This document shows positions 7,111-15,813 of a DNA stretch of 64,000 bases, piece by piece. The position numbers and the translations under genes are program-made. Location of the stretch: the NCBI GenBank assembly GCA_049323455.1, contig JBMONF010000029.1:16982-80981 (forward strand), read 5' to 3'. The DNA comes from Hypericibacter sp049323455 (lineage in GTDB: Bacteria; Pseudomonadota; Alphaproteobacteria; Dongiales; Dongiaceae). Below the pieces are notes generated by a model. It saw only the letters and a program-made list of their open reading frames with translations. It was not told the origin of the DNA and made no database searches. How positions within the stretch are numbered: the stretch's first letter is position 1; each line of letters starts with the position of its first letter.

Positions 7111-9174
7111 GTGGATCAGCCTCTTTTAGGCGGCCGTTACGAGGGCGACGAGGCCATGGCTGTGCGCCTGAAATCGAGCGGCTCTCGGTTGGATATCAAG
7201 GCGTTGCGCCAACTCGTCGCAGGCGTGCTGGCAGCCCCTCGCGGCGAGCGTCCGCGCGAGTGGATGGCCCTCGTGGCGGCCGAGCGCGATGCCGCTTTGG
7301 AGGCGCAGCTGGAAGCGCTGCTGGCCGAAATGGCGGCAGAGCGCCCGGCCTCGGGCCCTTGCCGGGGAGCCGCCCAGGTCGAGCGTCTTGCTGCACTGCG
7401 AAATGAATTGGCGCGCCATCGTCTGGATGGCTTCCTGGTGCCGCGCGCCGACGAGTTCCAGGGCGAATATGTGCCGCCCCGGGCCGAGCGGCTGGCCTGG
7501 CTCACGGGCTTCACCGGGTCCGCCGGCCTCGCCGTCGTGCTGCGCGATCGGGCCGCGATGTTCGTCGACGGCCGCTACACGTTGCAGGTCCGCGACGAGG
7601 TCGACGCGGCGCTCTACGAGTATCGCCATCTCTCCAATGAGCCGCCCGAACGCTGGCTGGCCGAGCATCTGGCCGCGGGTGCCCGGCTCGGCTACGACCC
7701 GTGGCTCCACACCGCCGACGGGCTGGCCGCGATCCGCGAAGCCGTCGAGCGCAAGGGGGCGGCTCTCGTCGCTTGCGAGCGCAATCCACTCGATGCGGTC
7801 TGGAGCGACCAGCCGCCGGCGCCGATGGCGCCCGTGGTGGCGCATCCGGTCCGCTTCGCCGGCCGCGAGGCCGCCGACAAGCGCGCCGCGGTCGGCCGCG
7901 AGCTGGAGGCGGCCGGGATCGACGCCGCCGTCATCAGCCAACCGGCATCGCTCGCCTGGCTGCTGAATATCCGCGGCGCCGACGTGCCGCGCACGCCGCT
8001 GCCGCTGGGCTTTGCGCTCGTGCATCGCGACGGCTCGGTCGAGCTGTTCATCGAGCCCTTGAAGCTGGTGCCGGGCCTCGAGGCCCATCTCGGCAACGGC
8101 GTCTCGGTCTCGCCGCCCTCGGCCTTCGGCGCGGCGCTCGACCGGCTCGGCGCCGAGCGCCGGCGCGTGCTGGTGGATCGCGGCTCGGCGGCCTTGTGGA
8201 TCCAGGAGCGGCTGAAGGCGGCCGGCGCCGGGACGGTCGCGGGCGAAGACCCTTGCCTGCTGCCCAAGGCTTGCAAAAACGAGGTCGAGCTCCAGGGGAT
8301 GCGGGCCGCGCACGTCCGGGACGGCGTCGCGGTCGCGCGCTTTCTCGCCTGGCTTGCGAAGCATGCGCCGGCAGGCCGGGTGGACGAGCTTGAGGCGGCC
8401 GAGCGCCTGGCCGCGTTCCGCCGCGAGGGCGAGCTCTTCCGCGATTTCAGCTTCGACACGATCCCGGGCTCGGGGCCCAACGGCGCCATCGTGCATTACC
8501 ATGCGAGCCCGCGCACCAACCGCAGGCTCCGGCCCGGCGAGCTGTTCCTGCTCGATTCGGGCGCGCAATATCTCGACGGCACCACCGACATCACGCGCAC
8601 CGTCGCCATCGGCGCACCTGCGCCCGAGATGCGCGACCGCTTCACCCGCGTGCTCAAGGGCCATATCGCGCTGGGCTCGGCGCGTTTCCCCCGCGGCACC
8701 ACCGGCAGCCAGCTCGACGTGCTGGCGCGCCGCGCGCTCTGGGACGTCGGCCTCGACTACGACCACGGCACGGGCCACGGGGTGGGCAGCTATCTCGCCG
8801 TGCACGAAGGGCCGCAGCGCATCTCGAAGCTGCCCAATCGCGTGCCGCTGCTGCCGGGCATGATCGTGTCGAACGAGCCCGGCTACTACAAGACCGGCGC
8901 TTACGGCATCCGCATCGAGAACCTGATCGTGGTGGTGCCCGCCGCGACGACCGAGCCGCCGCGCGAAGGCGAATTGCCGATGCTGGGCTTCGAGACGATC
9001 ACGCTGGCGCCGATCGATCTCGCGCTGGTCGAGCCCGCGCTCATGACGCCGGCGGAGATCGCCTGGCTCGACGCCTATCACGCCCGTGTGCGCGAGACGC
9101 TGACGCCGCTCCTCGACCGCGAGACGGCCGCCTGGCTTGCCGGCGCGGCGCGGCCGGTGGGGGCTCTTTCCTAA
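7111..9174 (+). CDS. pepP: Xaa-Pro aminopeptidase (M24B), N-terminally extended
   Basis: 687-residue metallopeptidase that removes the N-terminal residue next to proline. The usual family start corresponds to about residue 88 (VERLAALRNELARHRLDGFL), followed by two creatinase-like N-domains (GYVPPRAERLAWLTGFTGSAG type) and the pita-bread catalytic domain. Metal ligands are visible: Asp in LFLLDSGAQY, Asp in GTTDITRT, His in GTGHGVGSYL, Glu in SNEPGYYK and Glu in GIRIENL. The first ~87 residues are an extra helical segment (LRQLVAGVLAA, ALEAQLEALLAEMAAE). GTG 7111 follows GGAGAAGG-like bases; ATG 7156 is an alternative but still leaves ~70 extra residues. A perfect hairpin follows the stop. 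Confidence 0.9.
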   Translation: MDQPLLGGRYEGDEAMAVRLKSSGSRLDIKALRQLVAGVLAAPRGERPREWMALVAAERDAALEAQLEALLAEMAAERPASGPCRGAAQVERLAALRNELARHRLDGFLVPRADEFQGEYVPPRAERLAWLTGFTGSAGLAVVLRDRAAMFVDGRYTLQVRDEVDAALYEYRHLSNEPPERWLAEHLAAGARLGYDPWLHTADGLAAIREAVERKGAALVACERNPLDAVWSDQPPAPMAPVVAHPVRFAGREAADKRAAVGRELEAAGIDAAVISQPASLAWLLNIRGADVPRTPLPLGFALVHRDGSVELFIEPLKLVPGLEAHLGNGVSVSPPSAFGAALDRLGAERRRVLVDRGSAALWIQERLKAAGAGTVAGEDPCLLPKACKNEVELQGMRAAHVRDGVAVARFLAWLAKHAPAGRVDELEAAERLAAFRREGELFRDFSFDTIPGSGPNGAIVHYHASPRTNRRLRPGELFLLDSGAQYLDGTTDITRTVAIGAPAPEMRDRFTRVLKGHIALGSARFPRGTTGSQLDVLARRALWDVGLDYDHGTGHGVGSYLAVHEGPQRISKLPNRVPLLPGMIVSNEPGYYKTGAYGIRIENLIVVVPAATTEPPREGELPMLGFETITLAPIDLALVEPALMTPAEIAWLDAYHARVRETLTPLLDRETAAWLAGAARPVGALS

Positions 9175-9178
9175 GTCA

Positions 9179-9199
9179 TTGCCGGGCTCGACCCGGCAA
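9179..9199 (+). terminator. Hairpin directly after pepP
   Basis: TTGCCGGG (9179-9186) and CCCGGCAA (9192-9199) form a perfect 8-bp stem with a 5-nt loop, four bases after the stop. No strong T-run follows. The same kind of palindrome also occurs as a dispersed repeat in alphaproteobacteria. Confidence 0.5.
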
Positions 9200-9407
9200 T
9201 TCCGGAAAGGGCCTCATGGTGCAGATTTTTGGGGCAGATATTCCCGATCGGTCCCCGAGTCGTTCCCGAACGGCGATCCAAGTCACGGCGAACAGGCAAA
9301 AACGCCACCGCAGCATGTGTCGGGAATCACGGCGGATTCGTGGTGCAACCGGCGAACACGCTTGCGGACACATTTTCCCGCTTCCAGACTCGAAGCGCCA
9401 AAGTGAA

Positions 9408-9440
9408 AAGCGGCCCCGAGGCTGCAACTCGGGACCGCTT
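9408..9440 (-). terminator. Long hairpin, terminator-like in the minus direction
   Basis: AAGCGGCCCCGAG (9408-9420) pairs with CTCGGGACCGCTT (9428-9440) with one mismatch around a 7-nt loop. On the minus strand it is followed by TTTTCACTTT, on the plus strand by a weaker T-run. There is no obvious gene just upstream on the minus strand, so it may be a relic or insulate the islet. Confidence 0.5.
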
Positions 9441-9595
9441 CGCTTTGAGTAGCTTTCTCCAGTTCCCCGGAGGCTACGGAATGGGGACAGCCGCGTGTGC
9501 GCGATTCACCCCCTGAGCGTAAAAAGCGTACGCGCGGCTGACTCCACAGGTCAAGTGGGAACCATCTGACCACAAGATTGACCTAGGAGGTCAAA

Positions 9596-9865
9596 ATGGC
9601 CGACGTGTGGGTTCAGTGTATCAACAAGACGCCGCGCGACGACACTCACCAAGGGATCACCTATCTTGGTGGTCCTGGCTGGAAGTGGACCCGGCAAGAG
9701 GTGATTGCCTCGATTAAGAACGGGTCCAACACCTTCTACACCTTCGTTGGGGGCAAGAGGGCTGACGTGAAGGTGCGTGAGACTGCGGATGGGCGCGAGT
9801 ACGTCCAGACGCAAGCCGATGGGTACTGGAACGATAATCTTCTCGCGCTGCCGGAGTGCGTGTAA
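9596..9865 (+). CDS. DUF3892 family protein
   Basis: 89 residues. The pattern WVQCINKTPR...ITYLGGPGWKWTRQEVIASIKNG..TFYTF and the ending TQADGYWNDNLLALPEC matches the DUF3892 family, small proteins of unknown function often found singly on mobile or accessory DNA in proteobacteria. The start is secure: ATG 9596 follows a perfect AGGAGG (9585-9590). It has one Cys near the N-terminus and one at the end. It lies 107 bases before the HNH-like gene on the same strand and may share a transcript with it. No function can be given. Confidence 0.85.
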   Translation: MADVWVQCINKTPRDDTHQGITYLGGPGWKWTRQEVIASIKNGSNTFYTFVGGKRADVKVRETADGREYVQTQADGYWNDNLLALPECV

Positions 9866-9972
9866 GCGGCAGCTCTGGTGTTTAGAGGTGAGTGAACGGC
9901 GGGCAGCGACCGCGCTGCCCGCTTTGCCCGGCTTCCGTTCCCGTTGGCGAGACGCGGCCCCGGATAGGTGTT

Positions 9973-11022
9973 ATGACGGCGCGATTAAGACGACCCTTCA
10001 TGGTCATTCAGGAGCGCACATACTCTGAGAAACATTGCTTTTACTGCGGTGCGCTCTTGCGAGGAAAGGCGACCAGAGAGCATGTGTTCCCGAGATGGCT
10101 TCAAGACAAATTCAACCTGCGGCACCAGACGATCCACCTGCTAAATGGAACGACGATCAGGTATGCCAACTTGACGGTGCCATGCTGCTCCCTATGCAAC
10201 AACGTGCACTTAGCCAAATTGGAAAGGAAGGTGAAGCGCGTCCTTTTTGAAGAGCCTATTTGGGTGGCGCGCAGAGAAGCCGCGGACCTGTTCACATGGG
10301 CGATAAAGATTTTGCTCGGGGTTGTCTACCGGGAGCGATTTCTGCCGCGGGATCGGCGAACACATGGATCAGAAACCATCTTGCCAGACGAGCTGAGGAA
10401 TGCCTTTGAGCTATCCCACTTCTTTGTCCAGCGGCTTCGAGCTCCGATGGCCTTCTCTGCCATGGATCTAAAGCTGACGATTCCCGGTTCCATATTCGTA
10501 TTCAATCTGCAGTCGCCGGACCATGTTGATGCTCAGTTTGATTTCCGTGACGATATTCTCAATCTCTGCGTGTTCATGAGGATGGGCACCAGAGGGCTTA
10601 TCGCCGTCGCAGATGGAGGGGCATTGGAGGGAACGCTCGGGAGTACGATTCGTCGTGATGCCCGAAGAAAGCTTCATCCACTTCAATTCGAAGAGATGGG
10701 GGCGAACTGCTTTTACAAGGCATCTTTGTTCAACCGATCCCCAGCGTACATCATAGTCGAGGCGCCGAAGGGTTATCAGATCATTCAGGGGCCGATAGCC
10801 GGCATGTCCTCCAGGCCGATTTACGAGGATTGGGACGTGCAGGAATATGCGAAGTTCCTTTCATTTTTCACGGGCATTCCGCTTGAGCACGTAAACCCTC
10901 AGCCCAATCGGGTGCGGACATGGATGAAGGACCCTGAGGGAAAGCCACTGCGTCTGGACATTCGCAAGCATCCTTGGCGAGAGCCTCCTTTGCAATCCAC
11001 TCAGCCTCTCCGCTCCGTCTAA
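9973..11022 (+). CDS. HNH-endonuclease-like protein of unknown role
   Basis: 349 residues. Near the N-terminus is a zinc-ribbon/HNH arrangement: CFYCG (about residues 22-26), then REHVFPRWLQ with the candidate catalytic His, then VPCCSLCNN (about 70), where CxxCN is the usual HNH ending. The remaining ~270 residues, with YRERFLPRD, FDFRDDILNLCVFMR and IIVEAPKGYQ, match nothing I recognise. Base use is more AT-rich than in the flanking genes, with many AAA, TTT and ATT codons. The frame is open to 9892, but ATG 9973 has AGGTG upstream; ATG 10000 is also possible. It is convergent with ligA. Such orphan HNH proteins can be defence or mobile-element nucleases, but nothing here proves that. Confidence 0.65.
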   Translation: MTARLRRPFMVIQERTYSEKHCFYCGALLRGKATREHVFPRWLQDKFNLRHQTIHLLNGTTIRYANLTVPCCSLCNNVHLAKLERKVKRVLFEEPIWVARREAADLFTWAIKILLGVVYRERFLPRDRRTHGSETILPDELRNAFELSHFFVQRLRAPMAFSAMDLKLTIPGSIFVFNLQSPDHVDAQFDFRDDILNLCVFMRMGTRGLIAVADGGALEGTLGSTIRRDARRKLHPLQFEEMGANCFYKASLFNRSPAYIIVEAPKGYQIIQGPIAGMSSRPIYEDWDVQEYAKFLSFFTGIPLEHVNPQPNRVRTWMKDPEGKPLRLDIRKHPWREPPLQSTQPLRSV

Positions 11023-11088
11023 CCCTGCGCAGCGGTCTCCGTCACTGCGCGAGGCATGGAAAGATGAGCATGTGCTAGCGAGACCCAC

Positions 11089-13197
11089 TCACGCCCCGCC
11101 GATCATCTCGAGCCATTCCTTCTCGCTCAGCGTCTTCACGCCGAGCTCGGCGGCCTTCTTGGCCTTGGAGCCGGCGTCGGCGCCGACCACGACGAAGTCG
11201 GTCTTGCTCGAGACCGAGCCCGAGACCTTGGCGCCGAGCGATTCGGCCTTGGCCTTCGCCTCGTTTCGGCCCATGGTCTCGAGCGTGCCGGTGAAGACGA
11301 CGGTCTTGCCCGCGATGGGCGAGTGGCCCGCGCGCGGCGCCTTGTAATCCTGGATCTCGATCTCGCGGGCGAGCTCGCTCAAGACCTCGCGGTTATGCGG
11401 TTCGCCGAAGAAGGCCACGATGTCGTTCGCGACCGACGGGCCGATGCCCTCGATGGCGTCGAGGTCCTGATAGGCGGCGCTGCCCTCCTTCTGCGCCGCG
11501 ATCATGGCGTCGCGCCAGGCCTCGAAGCTTTCATAGTGGCGCGCCAGCAGCTTCGCCGTCTGCTCGCCGACCTGGGGAATGCCGAGCGCATAGATGAAGC
11601 GATCGAGCGGCAGCTTGCGCCGCGCCTCGATCGCGGCCAGCAGCTTCTTGACCGATTGCTCGCCCCAGCCCTCGCGCTCGACGAGCTCGGCTTCGTGCTC
11701 GTGCAGGCGGAAGATGTCGACCGGCGTCTTCAAGAGCTTGTCGTCCCAGAACGCCTGGATGTGCTTCTCGCCGAGCCCTTCGATGTCGGCCGCGCGGCGG
11801 CTCACGAAATGCTTCAGGCGCTCGACCGCCTGGGCCGGGCAGACCAGGCCGCCGGTGCAGCGCCTGACCGCCTCCTCCAGCTCGCGCACGGCATGGCTGC
11901 CGCAGACGGGACAGGTGTGCGGAAACTTGTAGGGCTTGGATCCATGCGGGCGGCGCTTCTTCACCACCTCGACGATCTGCGGGATCACGTCGCCCGCCCG
12001 CTGCACCACCACCCAGTCGCCCTCGCGGATGTCCTTGCGGGCGATCTCGTCCTCGTTGTGGAGCGTGGCGCGCGAGACGACGACGCCGCCCACCGTGATC
12101 GGCTCGAGCTCGGCCACCGGCGTCAGCGCGCCCGTCCGCCCCACCTGGATGCGGATCTCCTTGAGCAGGGTCTCGGCGCGCTCGGCCGGGAACTTGTGGG
12201 CCAAGGCCCAGCGCGGCGCCCGGCCGACGAAGCCCAGCCGTTCCTGCCAGTCGCGCCGGTTCACCTTGTAGACGACGCCGTCGATGTCGTAGCCGAGCTC
12301 GGCGCGCCGCTCGCCGATCTTCCGATAGAAGGCCAGCAATTCCTTCTCGTCCGCGCAGAGCCTGGCCAGCGGATTGACGGCGAAGCCCCACTCCTTGAGA
12401 CGGTCGAGGAAGTCCCAGTGCGTCTTGCAGTCGTCGGTGGCACCGCTGCTCTCGCCCTCGGCATAGGCGAAGAAATGCAGCGGCCGGCTGGCGGTGACGG
12501 CGGGATCGAGCTGGCGCACGCTGCCGGCGGCGGCATTGCGCGGGTTGGCGAAGAGGGGCTCGCCTTCGGCCTCGCGCGACTTGTTGAGGCGCTGGAAATC
12601 GGCGCGCGACATATAGACCTCGCCGCGCACCTCGACGAGCTTGCCCTGATGGCGGCCCTCGAGCCGCTTCGGCAGATCGGCGATGGTGGCGAGGTTGCGC
12701 GTGATGTCCTCGCCCACCGTGCCGTCGCCGCGCGTGGCGCCTTGCACGAAGCGGCCGTTCTCGTAAGTGAGGGCCGCCGAGAGCCCGTCGATCTTGGGCT
12801 CGGCCACCATCTCGATGTCGGCGTCCGGCCCGAGCTTGAGGAAGCGGCGCATGCGCCCCAGGAAGTCGGCCACGTCCTCGGGCGTGAAGCCGTTGTCGAG
12901 CGACAGCATCGGCCGGCTGTGCGTGACCTTGGCGAAGCCGGCGGCCGGTGCTGCGCCGATGCGCGCGCTCGGGCTGTCGGGCCGCTTCAGGTCGGGGAAG
13001 CGCTGCTCGATGGCGCGGTTGCGGATGACGAGCGCGTCGTAGGCCGCGTCCGAGATCTCGGGCGCGTCCAATTGATAGTAGAGCTTGTCGTGATGGGCGA
13101 TCTCGGCCGCAAGCCGCGCCAGCTCGTTCTCGGCTTGCGCCTTGGTGAGCTCGTTGACCGGGATGGCCGCGGTTGCCGCCGTGGGTCTCCCGGTCAT
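11089..13197 (-). CDS. ligA: NAD-dependent DNA ligase
   Basis: 702 residues. LigA seals nicks in DNA using NAD+ during replication and repair. Seen in order: Ia domain with HHDKLYYQLDAP (about 35-46) that binds NMN; adenylation site AEPKIDGLSAAL with Lys135; OB fold; a four-Cys zinc finger (CPVCG ... RRCTG..CPAQ); helix-hairpin-helix repeats (GIPQVGEQTAKLL, DAIEGIGPSVANDI); and a C-terminal BRCT domain (AGKTVVFTGTLETMGRNEAK). The start ATG overlaps the recN stop as ATGA, so translation is coupled to recN. The same frame runs much further upstream over recN, which is a shadow. It is the last gene of the long minus-strand run and faces the low-GC islet. Confidence 0.96.
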   Translation of the reverse strand: MTGRPTAATAAIPVNELTKAQAENELARLAAEIAHHDKLYYQLDAPEISDAAYDALVIRNRAIEQRFPDLKRPDSPSARIGAAPAAGFAKVTHSRPMLSLDNGFTPEDVADFLGRMRRFLKLGPDADIEMVAEPKIDGLSAALTYENGRFVQGATRGDGTVGEDITRNLATIADLPKRLEGRHQGKLVEVRGEVYMSRADFQRLNKSREAEGEPLFANPRNAAAGSVRQLDPAVTASRPLHFFAYAEGESSGATDDCKTHWDFLDRLKEWGFAVNPLARLCADEKELLAFYRKIGERRAELGYDIDGVVYKVNRRDWQERLGFVGRAPRWALAHKFPAERAETLLKEIRIQVGRTGALTPVAELEPITVGGVVVSRATLHNEDEIARKDIREGDWVVVQRAGDVIPQIVEVVKKRRPHGSKPYKFPHTCPVCGSHAVRELEEAVRRCTGGLVCPAQAVERLKHFVSRRAADIEGLGEKHIQAFWDDKLLKTPVDIFRLHEHEAELVEREGWGEQSVKKLLAAIEARRKLPLDRFIYALGIPQVGEQTAKLLARHYESFEAWRDAMIAAQKEGSAAYQDLDAIEGIGPSVANDIVAFFGEPHNREVLSELAREIEIQDYKAPRAGHSPIAGKTVVFTGTLETMGRNEAKAKAESLGAKVSGSVSSKTDFVVVGADAGSKAKKAAELGVKTLSEKEWLEMIGGA

Positions 13198-14858
13198 GCC
13201 GTGCCTGCCATCAGCCGGTCGGCCGCCGCGCGCGCCTCGTCGGTGACCTTGGCGCCCGAGAGCATGCGCGCGATCTCCTCGCGCCGGCCGGCGGCGTCGA
13301 GCGGCTCGACCTCGGTGCGCGGGCTCTTGCCCAGGCTCTTGCGCACGCGCCAGTGATGGGCACCCAAGGCGGCCACCTGCGGCGAATGCGTGACGACGAT
13401 CACCTGCAGATCCTCCGACAGCCGCTTCAAGCGCGCGCCGACCGCGGCAGCGGTGGCGCCCCCGATGCCGGCATCGACCTCGTCGAAGATCAGGGTAGAG
13501 ATCGGATCGCTGCCGGCAAGGACCACGCGCAAGGCCAGCATGAGGCGGGACAGCTCGCCGCCCGACGCGATCCTGGCGAGCGGACCGGGCTCGACGCCGG
13601 GCAATGTGGCGATCTCGAACTGGACGCGCTCCATGCCGTTCGCACCCCATTGCGCCTCGGGCAAGGGCTCCAGGCGGGTGCGGAACACCGCCTTTTCGAG
13701 CTTGAGCGGCGCCAGCTCGGCATTGACGCGCCGGTCGAGCTTGCGGGCGGCGTCGGCGCGGGCCTTGGCGAGCGCTTCGGCCGCCGCGCGATAGGCGGCC
13801 GCGGCCTCGGCCTCGCGCCGGCCCAGCTCGGCCAGGCCGCCCGACTGGTCGTCGAGGGCCTCGAGCTGGGCCTGCATCTCCGCCAGGAGCGCGGGGAGAT
13901 CCTCCACCGAGCGGTTGTGCTTGCGCGCGAGCTCCCTGAGCGCGAACAGCCGTTCCTCGACCTTCTCGAGCCGACCGGGGTCGGCTTCGAGCGCCGCGGC
14001 GAGGCTCTGCAGCGCATGCACGGCCTCGGCCAGCTCGCTGGCGGCGCGATCGAGTGCCGCCATCACGGGCTGGATTTGCTCGCCGGCCTTGTCGGCGATG
14101 CGGTCGAGCCGGCGTTGCGCCTGGGCGAGCCGCTCGTCGGCGCTGCCTTCGCCCGAGAGCGCGGCATGGGCCGCCGACAACGCCTCGCCCAGCTTCTCCC
14201 GATTCATCAGCAGCGTGCGCTCGGCCGCGAGCGACGTTTCCTCGCCGGCCGCGGGGTTGAGCGCCTCGAGTTCCGCCACCGCATGGCGCAGGAACGCCTC
14301 GTCGCGTCGTGCCGCCGCCAGGCGCGCCTCGGCCGCCTCGCGGGCTGCCTTGGCACCTTGCCAACCGTTCCAGGCTTCGCCCGTGCGCCGCACCGCCGGC
14401 TCGAGGCTGCCGAAGGCGTCGAGCAGGTCGCGGTGCGTCGCCGCATCCATCAGCCCATGCTGGCTCGCCTGGCTCGCCACCTCGACCAGCGTCTCGCCGA
14501 GGCGCTTCAGGAGGCCCACGCTGACCGGCTCGTCGTTGACGAAGGCGCGGCTGCGGCCGTCGCGGCCGAGTTGGCGCCGGAGGATCAAGGTCGCCTCCGC
14601 GGCCAGGCCCTGTTCGGCCAGGAGCGCATTGGCCGGGTGATCGGCCGGCAGCTCGAAGGCGGCGGCGACGCTCGCCTGCTCGGCGCCGGGACGCACCAGG
14701 CCGGCGTCGGCGCGCTCGCCCAGCGCCAAACCCAACGAGTCCAGCAGGATCGATTTGCCAGCGCCGGTTTCGCCGGTCAGCACCGAGAGGCCGGGCGCGA
14801 AGGAAAGGTCGAGCCGATCGATCAGCACCACGTCGCGGATGGCGAGCCCGGCCAACAT
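13194..14858 (-). CDS. recN: DNA repair protein RecN
   Basis: 554 residues. RecN is an SMC-like ATPase that helps hold and repair double-strand breaks. Seen: IRDVVLIDRLDLSF at the N-terminus, Walker A TGETGAGKSI (about 28-37), a long heptad-rich middle (about 160-380) with many Ala, Glu and Leu that fits the coiled-coil arm, the signature LARIASGGELSRLMLALRV, Walker B LIFDEVDAGIGG, and VVTHSPQVAALG near the end. It starts seven bases after bamD and overlaps ligA by four bases. Length and motif order are normal for the family. Confidence 0.95.
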   Translation of the reverse strand: MLAGLAIRDVVLIDRLDLSFAPGLSVLTGETGAGKSILLDSLGLALGERADAGLVRPGAEQASVAAAFELPADHPANALLAEQGLAAEATLILRRQLGRDGRSRAFVNDEPVSVGLLKRLGETLVEVASQASQHGLMDAATHRDLLDAFGSLEPAVRRTGEAWNGWQGAKAAREAAEARLAAARRDEAFLRHAVAELEALNPAAGEETSLAAERTLLMNREKLGEALSAAHAALSGEGSADERLAQAQRRLDRIADKAGEQIQPVMAALDRAASELAEAVHALQSLAAALEADPGRLEKVEERLFALRELARKHNRSVEDLPALLAEMQAQLEALDDQSGGLAELGRREAEAAAAYRAAAEALAKARADAARKLDRRVNAELAPLKLEKAVFRTRLEPLPEAQWGANGMERVQFEIATLPGVEPGPLARIASGGELSRLMLALRVVLAGSDPISTLIFDEVDAGIGGATAAAVGARLKRLSEDLQVIVVTHSPQVAALGAHHWRVRKSLGKSPRTEVEPLDAAGRREEIARMLSGAKVTDEARAAADRLMAGTA

Positions 14859-14865
14859 CGGCGGA

Positions 14866-15678
14866 TCAGAAGATGCTGCTGAGCCAGGAGCCTTCCTTGC
14901 GTTCCGGCCGCAGACCCTGGCCCGTCAGGAGCGCGTAGGAATCCTGATACCATTCGCTGCCGGGGAAGTTGTAGCCGAGCACGGCGGCCGCGGTTTGGGC
15001 CTCGTCCTTGACGCCGAGCGCCAGATAGCACTCCACCAGCCGCGACAGCGCCTCCGGCACATGCGTCGTGGTCTGGTATTTCTCGATCACGGTGCGGAAG
15101 CGGTTGATCGCCGCGACCCACTGGCCGCGCGTCTCGTAATAGCGGCCGATCTCCATCTCCTTGCCGGCGAGGTGATCGCGGGTGAGATCGAGCTTGAGCG
15201 AGGCATCGCGCGCATAGTCGGTGTTGGGGAAGCGCGCCACCACTTCGGCCAGGGCCTGCAGCGCCAGCTCGGTGTTCTTCTGGTCGCGGCCCACATCGGT
15301 GATCTGCTCGTAGTAGGAGAGCGCCTTGAGGTAGTAGGCGTAGGGCGCGTTGCGATGGCCCGGATGCAGCTCGATGAAGCGATCGAGCGCGATGATCGCG
15401 TCGTCATACTCGTTGTTGACATAATGCGCATAGGCCGACATCAGCTCCGCCTGCACCGCCCAGGTCGAGTAGGGATGCTGGCGCTCGACCTCGTCGAACA
15501 TCTTCGAGGCTTGCTGGAACTTGCCGGCCTGGATCAGGTCGTAGGCCTTGTTGTAGAGCACCTCGGGCGGCTGCTCCGGGATCTTGGGCTCTTCGGAGCT
15601 GCAGGCGCCAAGCGCCAGGCCCGCCGCGACGGCGAAGGCGGCCAACGCGGGCCGATGGCGGAAAAAGGGGATCGGCAT
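14866..15678 (-). CDS. bamD: Outer-membrane assembly lipoprotein BamD
   Basis: 270 residues. BamD is an essential lipoprotein of the BAM complex, which inserts beta-barrel proteins in the outer membrane. The start at 15678 gives a clear lipoprotein signal, ALAAFAVAAGLALGAC, with Cys about residue 25 for lipidation. The mature part has TPR-like repeats: LYNKAYDLIQAGKFQQASKMF, YPYSTW-type turns, YYLKALSYYEQI, VARFPNTDYA and the conserved VAAINRFRTVIEKYQTT. An upstream in-frame extension of 37 residues would hide the lipobox and is rejected. The common placement between lpxC and recN in alphaproteobacteria supports the call. Confidence 0.95.
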   Translation of the reverse strand: MPIPFFRHRPALAAFAVAAGLALGACSSEEPKIPEQPPEVLYNKAYDLIQAGKFQQASKMFDEVERQHPYSTWAVQAELMSAYAHYVNNEYDDAIIALDRFIELHPGHRNAPYAYYLKALSYYEQITDVGRDQKNTELALQALAEVVARFPNTDYARDASLKLDLTRDHLAGKEMEIGRYYETRGQWVAAINRFRTVIEKYQTTTHVPEALSRLVECYLALGVKDEAQTAAAVLGYNFPGSEWYQDSYALLTGQGLRPERKEGSWLSSIF

Positions 15679-15813
15679 GAGCTTCGTAATGCGCCTCGAC
15701 GGGTTCAAGCCGCTGGCATGTCTCACGGATTCCCGATCGTCGGGGCCGGCGGTCGCGCCGACTATAGGGCTCTCGCCGCAGGCTCTCAAGCGGTGCCCGA
15801 GGGGCCCGCGAAA

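Larger units (their letters stand above)
9175..9595. other. Non-coding stretch at left end of low-GC islet
   Basis: About 420 bases with several short open frames in all directions, none with family character or a ribosome-binding site. It contains the pepP hairpin and a second long hairpin at 9408-9440. Composition shifts here from the GC-rich background to a more mixed sequence that continues to about 11,090. It may be the remnant of a larger insertion, but no integrase, att repeat or tRNA was recognised. Confidence 0.5.

Noticed and set aside
9300..9445. Possible tRNA or attachment site in the islet
   Set aside because: The long hairpin resembles a terminator; no cloverleaf, anticodon arm or T-loop consensus could be fitted and no direct repeats flank the islet.
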